Positions 16,284-25,215 of a stretch of 64,000 nucleotides of DNA are shown here, piece after piece. The notes under the pieces are model-generated. The model had not been told where the DNA came from. It ran no database searches and was given only the letters and a program-made list of their open reading frames with translations. Source of the stretch: Devosia equisanguinis. GTDB lineage: Bacteria; Pseudomonadota; Alphaproteobacteria; Rhizobiales; Devosiaceae. Every line of letters starts with the position of its first letter. Within the stretch, counting starts at the first letter, position 1. The position numbers and the translations under genes were made by a program. Location of the stretch: contig NZ_UZWD01000004.1 in NCBI RefSeq assembly GCF_900631955.1, positions 1-64,000 of the forward strand, read 5' to 3'.

Positions 16284-17357
16284 ATGAAGATTGGAGTTCA
16301 TAAGGTCGCTATGGCGGCCCCTTCGGACACGTCTGAACTGAAGGGCCTGATCGCCTCCGGCGCCCTCGATCCTCGCGAAATCGTTGCGGTGATCGGCAAG
16401 ACCGAAGGCAATGGCGGGGCCAACGACTTTACGCGAGCTCTCGCGACGCTTTCTTTTGCGCTGGCACTCGAGCCTCATCTCGGCCGCGCTAAGGAAGCGA
16501 TCATGAGCGAAATTGCCTTCGTCTGGTCTGGGGGTACCGAGGGTGTATTGTCCCCGCATGCGACCGTTTTTACCCGCTCCAACGCGTCAACTATTCCTCC
16601 GGCGAGCCCGCGCTTGGCATTGGGTCTAGCTATGACCCGGGACATTGCACCAGACGAATTTGGCACGCCCGCGCATGTCATTCTTGTCGCCGACGCTGTG
16701 CGGCAGGCCCTGGCTGATGCCGACATCAAAGACCCGGCCGACGTGCACTATGTTCAGGTCAAGGGTCCATTGCTAACCCCGGCGGCAATCGCGTCCGCCA
16801 AGGCCGCCGGGCAAGCTCTGGTCACCGACGACCCCAATGGATCCAAGCCCTTTGCACGCGGCGCGATGGCGCTCGGGGTCGCCGTCGGCCTCGGCGAAGT
16901 ACAGGCGGAGAAGGTTACGCCGGCAAGCATTGCCCGGGACATGAACCTTTATTCGAAGGTCGCATCTACCTCTGCCGGAGGTGAGCTCACCAAATGTGAA
17001 ATCATCTTGTTCGGTAATTCTCCAAGCGCCAGCAGCGATTACAGTATCGGCCACGCAACGCTGAAAGACGCTCTTGACGCAAGCGCTGTGGGCGCGGCGG
17101 CGCGCAGCGCCAATGCCGCGGTGGAAGACATCGTCACGGTCTTTGCCAAAGCCGAAGCATCGACCATGCTGCGCGGGCGGCGGACGACGATGTATTCCGA
17201 CGCCGATATCAATTACGAGCGACATGCCCGGGCTGCAGTCGGCGCGGTGATAGCCTCGGTCACCGGTGATCCGGCTATCTTTCTATCGGGCGGCACCGAG
17301 CATCAGTGCCCGCCCGGCGAGGCGCCGATTGCCGCGATTGTAAGGGCTCGTTCGTGA
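16284..17357 (+). CDS. Ring-opening amidohydrolase (cyanuric acid hydrolase/barbiturase family), copy 2
   Basis: 357 residues. The three Lys-Ser pairs are again complete: IGKTEGNGGANDFTR with SGGTEGVLSPH; VQVKGP with SAGGEL; FAKAE with SGGTEHQCPPG. It is clearly divergent from copy 1 across its length, so this is not a recent duplication; the two probably act on different rings or different steps. It overlaps the amidase by four bases, which suggests that the amidase acts on its product. Confidence 0.9.
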   Translation: MKIGVHKVAMAAPSDTSELKGLIASGALDPREIVAVIGKTEGNGGANDFTRALATLSFALALEPHLGRAKEAIMSEIAFVWSGGTEGVLSPHATVFTRSNASTIPPASPRLALGLAMTRDIAPDEFGTPAHVILVADAVRQALADADIKDPADVHYVQVKGPLLTPAAIASAKAAGQALVTDDPNGSKPFARGAMALGVAVGLGEVQAEKVTPASIARDMNLYSKVASTSAGGELTKCEIILFGNSPSASSDYSIGHATLKDALDASAVGAAARSANAAVEDIVTVFAKAEASTMLRGRRTTMYSDADINYERHARAAVGAVIASVTGDPAIFLSGGTEHQCPPGEAPIAAIVRARS

Positions 17358-18709
17358 CCCGACCGCTCTGGCAATTGCAGGCGACTGAGCTCGCCGCACG
17401 TTTCGCAGCGAGGAGCGCGACACCTCTCGAGGCGCTGCGGTCAGTCATGGACCGGTGCGCCGAAGTAAACGGTCGCCTCAATGCTGTGGTCACGTTTAAC
17501 CCGGCGTCGGAAAGCGACGCCATGGCGAGCACCGCACGTTGGCAGGCTGGCCAAGCGCTGAGCCCGCTCGACGGGGTCCCAATCACCATCAAGGACAACT
17601 TGCTGGTTCAGGGTCTGCGCACGACCTGGGGCAGTCGCGCTTTTGCCGACTTCGTGCCCGACGCCGACGAAGTGCCGGTGTCCCGGCTCCGACGCGCCGG
17701 ATTGGTCTTTATCGGCAAGACCAATGTGCCGGAGCTGACGCTGCAGGGCTACACCGACAACGCGCTCTTCGGCCCCACAGGAAATCCCTGGGCGCCTGAC
17801 TTGACCCCGGGCGGATCGAGCGGTGGCGCAGCAGCAGCGGTGGCGGCAGGCATTGGTCCGTTGGCCTTGTGCACCGATGGCGGCGGCTCCATTCGCCGGC
17901 CGGCTGCCCATACCGGCCAATTCGGTTTCAAGCCCAGCGCTGGCGCGGTTCAGCGCGGGAAAGGCTTCCCGGCACTTCTGGGTGCTTTTGAAGTCGTAGG
18001 GCCGATCGCGCGCTCTGTGCCCGACATCGCCGCCATGATGAATATTCTGGCTCCGGCGACGGGTGATCCAAGGCACGTCGCACCATCCCGCATCCTCCAC
18101 GTGAGAAGCTTCAACCACCAGCCTGTCGATCCTGAGATCGATCGCCTGGTGACCGAGGCTGCCGCTGCCCTGGCAATTCAGGGACACGTGGTCGTCACCG
18201 TGGACTCCGTCGACACCTTCATGCCGATTGACAGGATCTGGCCGGTGGTTTCCAGCAGCGGCGTCGCCCATCTTTTCGACTGCCACCCCGAGCTCGATGC
18301 CCTTGCCGGCGAGAGCATTCGCGCCATGGCCGAGACCGGTCGCGTCTGCAGCGGCGGTGACTATGCTGCGGCGCTGGCCGCGCTCGAGGATATGCGGCAT
18401 GCCTTCGAAGCGCTGATCGACGGTTACGAGATGATGCTGACACCCGCCATTGCCGCCTTCTCCTGGGAGAAGGAGCAGTCGCATCCGCACAGTATTGCGG
18501 GCGTCCCGGTCGGTCCACGGGGCCATGCCCTCTTCACCGCCTTTGCCAATGCGCTAGGGCTGCCGGCGATCACCATACCTACGGCGCGCGGCGCGAGTGG
18601 CCTGCCGGCCGGCTGCCAGCTGATTGGGCAAGCAGACGGTGACCGGCAACTTCTGGCCTTCGCACAAGCGGCATCTGGAAGCCAGCCAGCCGACATGCCG
18701 ACGCTATAA
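17354..18709 (+). CDS. Amidase-signature hydrolase
   Basis: 451 residues from a GTG overlapping the previous stop. The amidase-signature triad Ser-cisSer-Lys is visible: K80 (PITIKDN), S155 (GGSSGG) and nucleophile S179 (DGGGSIRRPA). In cyanuric acid degradation, amidase-signature enzymes (AtzE, AtzF, TrzF) hydrolyse carboxybiuret or allophanate after ring opening; in barbiturate degradation an amidase cleaves ureidomalonate. By position it should cleave the linear ureide or biuret made by the ring-opening enzyme. The exact substrate is not decidable here. Confidence 0.9.
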   Translation: MTRPLWQLQATELAARFAARSATPLEALRSVMDRCAEVNGRLNAVVTFNPASESDAMASTARWQAGQALSPLDGVPITIKDNLLVQGLRTTWGSRAFADFVPDADEVPVSRLRRAGLVFIGKTNVPELTLQGYTDNALFGPTGNPWAPDLTPGGSSGGAAAAVAAGIGPLALCTDGGGSIRRPAAHTGQFGFKPSAGAVQRGKGFPALLGAFEVVGPIARSVPDIAAMMNILAPATGDPRHVAPSRILHVRSFNHQPVDPEIDRLVTEAAAALAIQGHVVVTVDSVDTFMPIDRIWPVVSSSGVAHLFDCHPELDALAGESIRAMAETGRVCSGGDYAAALAALEDMRHAFEALIDGYEMMLTPAIAAFSWEKEQSHPHSIAGVPVGPRGHALFTAFANALGLPAITIPTARGASGLPAGCQLIGQADGDRQLLAFAQAASGSQPADMPTL

Positions 18710-18727
18710 TTCAGAGCAATACGCTCC

Positions 18728-19696
18728 ATGTCCTCGCCCTCACCCCTGCAGCGTTTCCGTCCGGACCCGTTTTTTGTCCTGCTGGTGCTGACAGTTCTAT
18801 CAGCGATGGTCCTTCCAGCGACCGACATGGTGGCGGAATGGTTGTCGCGCGCGTCCTACGCCGCAGTCGTCGTGCTTTTCTTTGTTTATGGCGCCAAACT
18901 CGATCCGCGTGCCGTGCTGGCCGGGCTAGCCAACTGGCGCCTGCAGGGGACGACGCTACTCACAACCTTCGCGCTGTTTCCAGTGATCGGTCTTGCGCTG
19001 GCAACCGCAATTGGTTCGATTCTACCAGCCAATCTGGCGCTGGGCGTGCTATTCCTTTGCCTTCTGCCTTCGACCGTCCAGTCCTGCATCGCCTTTACTT
19101 CGCTGGCTCAAGGCAATGTCGGCGGAGCCGTTTGCGCAGCAACCCTATCCAATATCGCGGCCGTCGCGTTGACTCCCTTGCTATCGGCAATACTGCTGCA
19201 GACGGGCGAGGGGCCAAGCGGGTCGGCAGTGGTCAACATCGGTGTCCAGATCTTGCTGCCGTTCGCCCTTGGTCAGATCTCGAGGCGCGTCATCGGCGCT
19301 TGGTTCGCGCAACATCCACGCCTGACGCTGGCCGTAGATCGCGGGTCCATTCTCCTCATCGTCTACACCGCATTCAGCGCGGGAATGGTTGCCGGCGTCT
19401 GGATGCGCGTCACACCTTGTGACATTGTCGTCCTCCTCGGCGCTGAGATTTTGCTGCTTGCCATCATATTAGCCGGGAGCATGCTGCTGGCGCGGAAGCT
19501 CGGTCTTGACCGCTCCGATCGCGTGGCCTTGCTGTTTTGCGGCTCGACCAAAAGCATGGCCACCGGCATTCCAGTTGCGAATATCCTTTTCATGGGACAG
19601 GCCGTCAGTCTTATCGTGCTGCCATTGCTGATCTTTCATCAACTCCAGATCTTTGTATGTGCGTCCATTGCCCACCGCCTGAGCAGACAAACCTGA
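18728..19696 (+). CDS. BASS/SBF-like membrane transporter (bile acid:sodium symporter family)
   Basis: 322 residues and about nine to ten hydrophobic helices. LPSTVQSCIAFTSLAQGN and the C-terminal FCGSTKSMATGIPVAN match the YfeH-like SBF subfamily. It is 18 bases downstream of the amidase and co-oriented. The family moves organic anions with sodium. Here it might export an acidic end product such as malonate-like acids or serve as a second uptake route. Confidence 0.85.
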   Translation: MSSPSPLQRFRPDPFFVLLVLTVLSAMVLPATDMVAEWLSRASYAAVVVLFFVYGAKLDPRAVLAGLANWRLQGTTLLTTFALFPVIGLALATAIGSILPANLALGVLFLCLLPSTVQSCIAFTSLAQGNVGGAVCAATLSNIAAVALTPLLSAILLQTGEGPSGSAVVNIGVQILLPFALGQISRRVIGAWFAQHPRLTLAVDRGSILLIVYTAFSAGMVAGVWMRVTPCDIVVLLGAEILLLAIILAGSMLLARKLGLDRSDRVALLFCGSTKSMATGIPVANILFMGQAVSLIVLPLLIFHQLQIFVCASIAHRLSRQT

Positions 19697-19875
19697 GCCA
19701 CTTTCTATCATGAGCACGATAGGGTGTGAGCGGCAGTGATCCTGACGTCAACTCCAACGCTTACTTCCAGCAGCAGGGAAAACGGACGCAACTTGCACGA
19801 GAGTTGGAGCCGTCCAGGCAATATCCTTCTCGTAGGTCTGAGCGTCTGCTTTCAGCGAATGAAGCACGCTTCTTG

Positions 19876-19927
19876 AACAGCCGGAATGGGGCGCGTTTCT
19901 GACTGGCGGCTGCCGACCCCATTCCGG
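19876..19927 (-). repeat. Copy of dispersed repeat with two opposed cores
   Basis: The minus strand of 19876-19895 reads CGCGCCCCATTCCGGCTGTT, and the plus strand of 19915-19927 reads GACCCCATTCCGG. The two cores face each other and could form a hairpin in RNA. Confidence 0.6.
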
Positions 19928-20080
19928 AGGGGTGACCTGCGCTTTGCTTTCCCTACAGCGGACGTGTGCGCAGGTGTCGGAACCATATTGCAATGATAGC
20001 ATACTTTGCGAGCCTCACCACGATTGCTGATGATCATCCTGTTCAGCGCCTGGGCCGGCACCCCTAGGCAAATGTCAGAT

Positions 20081-20153
20081 TTTTAGCCACACTAAAATTC
20101 GCTTGACAGTATCCTCCGTAGGCACTTTGATGGATTTTAGTGGAGCTAAAATC
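20081..20153 (+). promoter_or_regulatory. Promoter flanked by two identical-class operators for the XRE-cupin regulator
   Basis: Operator 1 at 20081-20097 is TTTTAG-N5-CTAAAA. Operator 2 at 20133-20153 has eight-base arms GATTTTAG and CTAAAATC, also around five bases. Their centres are 54 bases apart, about five helical turns, which places them on the same DNA face. Between them lie TTGACA (20103-20108) and TTTGAT (20126-20131) with a 17-base spacer. Operator 2 covers the expected transcription start, so binding should block initiation. Confidence 0.75.
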
Positions 20154-20172
20154 CGACGCGGGTACGTGGTCA

Positions 20173-20763
20173 ATGCTGCTGACAAAGGGTGACGAACAAC
20201 TTCCGCTTGGCCGGCGTCTTCGCGAGCGCCGACAAGAGTTGGGCATGACCCTGAAAGAGGTCGCAGATAGAGCCGGACTCTCAGTGGGATTCATCTCGCA
20301 GGTGGAACGAGACCTAACGGCTCCTTCGCTTTCCTCGTTGGTCTCCATCTGCAAGGTCCTGAAGACCGATGTCGGCACGTATCTGCAGCAGCCCAGTCTC
20401 GAGAACAGCTATTCGCGCAATGGGATGCGCTACCCATTTGCTCTTTCCCGGGAAGAGCGCCCCATCCGCTACGAGCGCATCTCGGCCAATTTCCCCGGGC
20501 GCAAAATTCGCAGCGTTATCATGAACATACCTTCCGGGTATCGCTCGGAAGTGATCTCCCATGATGGGGAGGAAATGATGTTCGTCCTTTCGGGAGAGCT
20601 CAGCACTTCAGTGGATGGCAATCACGTGATCCTGCATGAGGGGGATTCGATCCATTTCCCATCCACCAGTCCGCATCAGGTGTGGAACAGTTCGCAACAC
20701 ACATCTGTCGCGCTTTGGGTGGGCACGCAGGATCTCTTCGGTGAAGACGGCAAGGAAAACTGA
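20173..20763 (+). CDS. XRE-family regulator with cupin sensor domain
   Basis: 196 residues from ATG 20173; a GTG at 20140 is in frame but lies inside the operator and is therefore unlikely. HTH at about 15-65 (TLKEVADRAGLSVGFISQVER), cupin at about 115-185 (SGYRSEVISHDGEEMMFVLSGE, then FPSTSPHQVWN). This architecture (PuuR-like) commonly represses amine, amino-acid or sugar catabolic genes. Two identical-class dyads in its own promoter indicate autoregulation. The downstream importer begins 49 bases after its stop and is the likely regulon. Confidence 0.9.
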   Translation: MLLTKGDEQLPLGRRLRERRQELGMTLKEVADRAGLSVGFISQVERDLTAPSLSSLVSICKVLKTDVGTYLQQPSLENSYSRNGMRYPFALSREERPIRYERISANFPGRKIRSVIMNIPSGYRSEVISHDGEEMMFVLSGELSTSVDGNHVILHEGDSIHFPSTSPHQVWNSSQHTSVALWVGTQDLFGEDGKEN

Positions 20764-20812
20764 CCCGTGCATTCGTGACCGGGCAGTCGAGACGACAACA
20801 AGGGAAACGGGA

Positions 20813-22411
20813 ATGAGACAGTATAACAAGATTTTGGCGGCAGCGGCGCTGGCCGCCACGGCATTGACGGCGGTCACTGGTGTTGCGATGGCGCAAACCG
20901 TGCTGCGGCTGGACGAGGTGCCGGTAGGCGAGCTCGATCCTGCAAAAGCCTCGGACTACGCAGACAGCGTGCTGATGTTCAATGTCTATGACACGCTGGT
21001 GATCCCGAACCAGGGCAAGCCAGGCTATCAGCCGCACCTGGCAGAAAGCTGGGAGACCGAAGGGAACACCTTCACCTTCAAGCTGCGCCAAGGCGTGACC
21101 TTTGAGAGTGGCAATCCGCTCACCGCAGAAGACGTCGTCTTCTCCTTCGAGCGCACGAAAGCGCTCGGGCAGGGCCTCTCCTATCTCTTCGAGAAGATCG
21201 AGAGCGCCGAGGCCGTCGATGCTCAAACCGTCAAGTTCACCCTCACTGAAGCCTATGCGCCCTTCGTGGCCTCGCTGGTTCGACTGCCGATTGTCGATAG
21301 CAAACTGGTGAAAGAGAATCTCGGCGAAGGCGAAGGCGAGTTCGGCGACTGGGGCCAGGCCTACCTGTCCGCCGACAGTGCTGGCACGGGTGCCTATACC
21401 GTCAGCTCGCACAATCCGCAGTCCGAAACCGTGATGGAAAAGAACGCGAACTACTTCCTCGGCGTCCCCGATGTGGCGCCCGATACGGTTCGCTACCGCT
21501 ATGGCCTTGAGGCAGCGACGGTCCGGACGCTTATCGCGCAGGGCGAGCACGACATCTCCTCGCAGTGGCTACCTCCGGAAGTGCTTGGTGCTTTGGCCAA
21601 GGAGGGGGCGCAACTCCTCACCGAACGCAGTGCCGGCGCGCTCTACATCAAGCTTAACACGACCAAGGCCCCGTTCGATGATCCGAACTGCCGCCTGGCC
21701 GTCGCCAATGCCTTCGATTACGCCTCGGCGATCAAGATGGTGGCAATCACTGCCGATGCGGCGCAGGGCAGCCCTTCCTCGGGCGCGATTCCCGTGGGCA
21801 TGCTCGGCTCCAACCCTGCCGACACCGTGCTCGAGCGCAATCTCGACAAGGCCAAGGAATACCTGGCCCAATGCAAATACAACCCGGCCGACTACACCAT
21901 TGACCTGTCGTGGATTGCAGAAGTGCCCGTCGAGGAGCGCTACGCGCTGCTGATGCAGGCTAATTTCGGTGAGCTCGGCTTCAAGTCCAATATCGTCAAG
22001 ATGCCTTGGGCGCTTTTCTCCGAAGCGGTAACCAAGCCCGAGAATACCCCGCATGTCAGCCAGCTCTTCGTGAACGCCGTTACCGGCGATCCCGACACGC
22101 TTCTCTATGGCATGTACCATTCCTCGGCCGCTGGCACCTGGCAGTCGCCCGAATACCTGAACGACCCGCAGGTCGACCAGCTGCTTGAGGCAGGGCGCAC
22201 GGCAGCAACCGAAGAGGCGCGGGTCGAGGCCTATGCAAACCTCAACGCAAGGCTGATGGAGATCGCTCCGTCGATCTACGCCTACGACCGTCAGTCGGTG
22301 TTCGCCGCAAGCAACCGTGTCAAGGTGCCGACTTTGACGGATCCGGCGAAGTTCTATGCGCTCGACGGGATGAACCTGACCTTCCGCAACATGGAAATGA
22401 CTGGCCAGTAA
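20813..22411 (+). CDS. Dipeptide-type ABC transporter substrate-binding protein (SBP family 5), hydantoinase cluster
   Basis: 532 residues from ATG 20813, preceded by AGGGAAACGGG. Signal peptide about 1-28 (ending VAMAQ), then the SBP_bac_5 fold: YDTLV, LAESWETEGNTFTFKLRQGVTF, TAEDVVFSFER. It binds a peptide-like or amide ligand in the periplasm for the permeases that follow. Given hydantoinases and a racemase further down the same strand, the cargo is probably a cyclic amide, lactam or N-carbamoyl amino acid. A strong hairpin separates it from the first permease. Confidence 0.92.
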   Translation: MRQYNKILAAAALAATALTAVTGVAMAQTVLRLDEVPVGELDPAKASDYADSVLMFNVYDTLVIPNQGKPGYQPHLAESWETEGNTFTFKLRQGVTFESGNPLTAEDVVFSFERTKALGQGLSYLFEKIESAEAVDAQTVKFTLTEAYAPFVASLVRLPIVDSKLVKENLGEGEGEFGDWGQAYLSADSAGTGAYTVSSHNPQSETVMEKNANYFLGVPDVAPDTVRYRYGLEAATVRTLIAQGEHDISSQWLPPEVLGALAKEGAQLLTERSAGALYIKLNTTKAPFDDPNCRLAVANAFDYASAIKMVAITADAAQGSPSSGAIPVGMLGSNPADTVLERNLDKAKEYLAQCKYNPADYTIDLSWIAEVPVEERYALLMQANFGELGFKSNIVKMPWALFSEAVTKPENTPHVSQLFVNAVTGDPDTLLYGMYHSSAAGTWQSPEYLNDPQVDQLLEAGRTAATEEARVEAYANLNARLMEIAPSIYAYDRQSVFAASNRVKVPTLTDPAKFYALDGMNLTFRNMEMTGQ

Positions 22412-22426
22412 TCCGCTGGACACTGC

Positions 22427-22449
22427 CGGGCCGGCCCTGTGCCGGCCCG
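22427..22449 (+). terminator. GC hairpin between substrate-binding protein and permease
   Basis: CGGGCCGG (22427-22434) pairs with CCGGCCCG (22442-22449) around a seven-base loop. There is no U-tract, so it is better read as a 3' stabiliser or partial attenuator that lets the binding protein be made in excess over the membrane subunits. Confidence 0.55.
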
Positions 22450-22472
22450 AAGACTCTGCCGAGGGCGCATCT

Positions 22473-23495
22473 ATGTCACCAGTCATCCACCTAATCTTGA
22501 AGCGGCTCGGAACCTCGTTGCTCGTGCTGTTCGGGGTTTCCATCTTGATCTTCTTCATCGCCCGGGTGATCCCAGGCGATCCCGCTCGCATAGCGCTCGG
22601 GCCCAACGCTACAACCGAGGCCGTTCAGGCGCTGCGTGACCGCCTGCACCTCAATGAGCCGCTTGTCAGCCAATATGGCTATTTCCTGCGCGACCTATCG
22701 CAGGGCAACCTAGGCATCTCGCTCTACACCAACCGCCCCGTGACCGCTGATATCGCCCAGTTCCTGCCGGCTACATTGGAACTGATCTTCGTCGCTGGCG
22801 TGCTCATGGTGGGCATCGGCCTGCCGCTGGGCAAGCTCTCGGCACGATACCGCAACAGCTGGCTCGACAATTTGGTTCGGCTCGTCTCGCTGCTCGGCGT
22901 TTCGGCACCCAGCTTTGTCTGGGCCGTGATCCTGATGCTGCTGTTTTCCTATTTCCTGACGCTGTTCCCGATCGCGGGGCGCATCAGCGACACTTTTGTC
23001 ATCCCTCCCGTAACGGGCTTTCTGCTCGTAGACACGCTGCTGGCTGGCAATATCGCTGCCTTTGGCAATGCCTTCTGGCACATTATCCTGCCCGCCTTCG
23101 CGCTGGCGCTGTCGGGCATCGGGCAGGCGGCCCGCCTGACTCGCGCCAATATGGTCGAGACTTATGACCGGCCCTATGTCGAGATGGCGCAGGCCTATGG
23201 CTTCTCGGAGCGCTCGATCGCCAACCGCTTCGCCTTCAAGCCCTCGCTTATTCCCTCGCTCACTATCATCGGCCTCGATTTTGCGGCCATGCTGGGCAGC
23301 GCCTTCCTCGTAGAGGCGGTGTTCGCCTGGCCGGGGCTGTCGCGCTATGGCGTGCAGGTGATCCTGCGCAAGGACCTCAATGCCATCATCGGCACCGTTC
23401 TTGTGATTTCTGCGATGTTTCTCATCGTCAACATCATCGTCGATTTGCTGATCGCCTTCATCAACCCCCGCATCCGTCACTCGCAGAGGACCTGA
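22473..23495 (+). CDS. Dipeptide-type ABC permease (DppB-like)
   Basis: 340 residues with about six helices. N-terminal RLGTSLLVLFGVSILIFFIARVIPGDPARIALG is the typical DppB start (landmark at residues 9-41). The EAA loop is near AQAYGFSERSIANRFAFKPSL. It forms a heterodimer with the next permease, whose ATG overlaps its TGA by one base. Confidence 0.92.
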   Translation: MSPVIHLILKRLGTSLLVLFGVSILIFFIARVIPGDPARIALGPNATTEAVQALRDRLHLNEPLVSQYGYFLRDLSQGNLGISLYTNRPVTADIAQFLPATLELIFVAGVLMVGIGLPLGKLSARYRNSWLDNLVRLVSLLGVSAPSFVWAVILMLLFSYFLTLFPIAGRISDTFVIPPVTGFLLVDTLLAGNIAAFGNAFWHIILPAFALALSGIGQAARLTRANMVETYDRPYVEMAQAYGFSERSIANRFAFKPSLIPSLTIIGLDFAAMLGSAFLVEAVFAWPGLSRYGVQVILRKDLNAIIGTVLVISAMFLIVNIIVDLLIAFINPRIRHSQRT

Positions 23496-24328
23496 TGAAG
23501 CGTACCGCAAGCATCCTTTTATCGAACCCGCTTTCTGTCGTCGGCATCCTGCTGGTTGGCGTTGTGGTAGTTTCGGCCCTCTTTGCCGAATTTCTGGCAC
23601 CCTTTCCCGAACATGTCGGCGCGGTGGTGGACTTCACCAACTTCAACAAGGCGCCGGACGCGATGAACTGGTTCGGCACCGACCTTGTCGGCCGCGACCT
23701 CTTCAGCCGCATTATCTTTGCCTATCGGACCTCGCTGATCCTGGGCGTGGTGGTACTGGTCATCGCCGTTCCCATCGGCGTCACCCTTGGGCTCGTCGCG
23801 GGTTATATCGGCGGCTGGACCGAATATGTGCTGATGCGCATCACGGACGTGTTCCTGTCGATCCCGCCGCTGGTTCTTGCCATGTCGATCATGGGCGTAC
23901 TCGAGCCCTCGCTCACCAATGGCATGCTGGCCGTCACCGCCATGTGGTGGCCCTGGTATACGCGGCTCGTCTACAACATCACCCGTTCCGAGCGCGAAGA
24001 GGGCTACGTGCTGGCCGCCGAGGTGCTGGGCGCCTCCAAGCTACACATAATCTTCCGTGAGATACTGCCCAATGCTCTGCCGGCGGTGATCACCAAGATG
24101 ACGCTCGACCTCGGCTTCGTCATCCTGATCGCGTCCTCGCTGTCATTTCTGGGACTGGGCGTGCAGCCGCCGACCCCGGATCTTGGCTCCATGGTCGCCG
24201 AAGGCGGCAGTTATCTGCCTGACAGCTGGTGGCTCACCGTCTTCCCCGGCCTTGCCATCCTCGTCGCGGTGTTCGGCTTCAATCTGTTGGGCGATGCGCT
24301 GCGTAACATTCTGGGGGCAGATCAATGA
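23495..24328 (+). CDS. Dipeptide-type ABC permease (DppC-like)
   Basis: 277 residues, about six helices. The conserved FGTDLVGRDLFSRIIF segment near 50-65 and the EAA loop (AAEVLGASKLHIIFREILPN) mark the DppC/OppC family. It overlaps the preceding permease by one base and the ATPase by four. Confidence 0.92.
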   Translation: MKRTASILLSNPLSVVGILLVGVVVVSALFAEFLAPFPEHVGAVVDFTNFNKAPDAMNWFGTDLVGRDLFSRIIFAYRTSLILGVVVLVIAVPIGVTLGLVAGYIGGWTEYVLMRITDVFLSIPPLVLAMSIMGVLEPSLTNGMLAVTAMWWPWYTRLVYNITRSEREEGYVLAAEVLGASKLHIIFREILPNALPAVITKMTLDLGFVILIASSLSFLGLGVQPPTPDLGSMVAEGGSYLPDSWWLTVFPGLAILVAVFGFNLLGDALRNILGADQ

Positions 24329-25215
24329 GCCGTCCCACGCTTCTCATCGAAAATCTCAAGCTCGGCTTCAAGAGCTATGCCGGTCTTGCCCAGGTGCTGC
24401 ACGGCATCTCGCTGCAGATCGCTCAGGGCGAGCGCGTGGCGCTGGTCGGGGAATCGGGCTCGGGCAAGTCGGTCACCGCACGCATTGTGCTGGGACTGTT
24501 GCAGGAACTGCGCTCCGCCCGCGTCGAAGGATGGCTGGAATTCGAGGGCAAGGACCTCAACACGCTCTCGAGGCGCGAGCGGCATTCGCTGCGCGGGACC
24601 AAGATGTCGATGATCTTCCAGGATCCCACCTCGGCGCTCAATCCGGTCTACACCATAGAGGTGCTGTTCCACGAAGTGCTCAAGCGCGCCAATCCCGGCA
24701 TTTCGCGGGCTCAGGCGCGAAAGAAGGCCGCCGAGGCACTGGCACGCGTGGCCATCCATGATCCCGAGCGGGTGCTGCAGTCCTATTCCTTCCAGCTATC
24801 GGGCGGAATGAACCAGCGCATCATAATCGCCATGGCGCTGGCCAATGGACCGTCTCTGCTTATTGCCGACGAGCCGGGAACGGCGCTGGACGTGACAGTG
24901 CAAAACCAGACGCTGAAACTGATGAGCGATCTGGTGCGCGAGCAGGGCACCTCGGTGCTGTTCATCTCGCACAACCTCGGTGTCGTCCGCGAATTCGCCG
25001 ACCGGGTCTACGTCATATACAAGGGCCGCATGGTCGAGACCGGGCCGACAGCCGCCCTCTTTGCCAATCCGAGCCATCCTTACACGCGGGCCCTGCTGGC
25101 CGCAGTGCCGCGGCTTACTGGCGGCGGCATCCCTGAGATCGAGGACGACTCGCAAGCCTTCTACGACCCGACGGTGGTCCACGAGACGTCGCCCAAGGTA
25201 GAGGTGTCCTCATGA
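24325..25215 (+). CDS. Dipeptide-type ABC ATP-binding protein (DppD-like)
   Basis: 296 residues. Walker A GESGSGKS, signature LSGGMNQR, Walker B LLIADEP, switch histidine in FISHN. The C-terminal tail (HPYTRALLAAVPRL) is typical of oligopeptide ATPases, although the cysteine-rich Fe-S motif found in many is absent. It pairs with the next ATPase, whose start overlaps it by four bases. Confidence 0.92.
   Translation: MSRPTLLIENLKLGFKSYAGLAQVLHGISLQIAQGERVALVGESGSGKSVTARIVLGLLQELRSARVEGWLEFEGKDLNTLSRRERHSLRGTKMSMIFQDPTSALNPVYTIEVLFHEVLKRANPGISRAQARKKAAEALARVAIHDPERVLQSYSFQLSGGMNQRIIIAMALANGPSLLIADEPGTALDVTVQNQTLKLMSDLVREQGTSVLFISHNLGVVREFADRVYVIYKGRMVETGPTAALFANPSHPYTRALLAAVPRLTGGGIPEIEDDSQAFYDPTVVHETSPKVEVSS

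Larger units (their letters stand above)
19697..20172. other. Intergenic region with an inverted repeat pair and the XRE promoter
   Basis: No gene in about 475 bases. It holds a dispersed repeat with a second partial core in opposite orientation (19876-19927), then about 150 bases with nothing recognised, then the operator-promoter region of the XRE-cupin gene (20081-20153). Confidence 0.55.

Noticed and set aside
11273-17357. Assigning the ring-opening enzymes specifically as atzD or barbiturase
   Set aside because: Family membership is clear, but the substrate-deciding residues cannot be compared without an alignment, so no gene symbol is given.
19876-19927. Intrinsic terminator from the opposed repeat cores
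   Set aside because: The cores could pair, but no U-tract follows and the sequence belongs to the dispersed repeat family.
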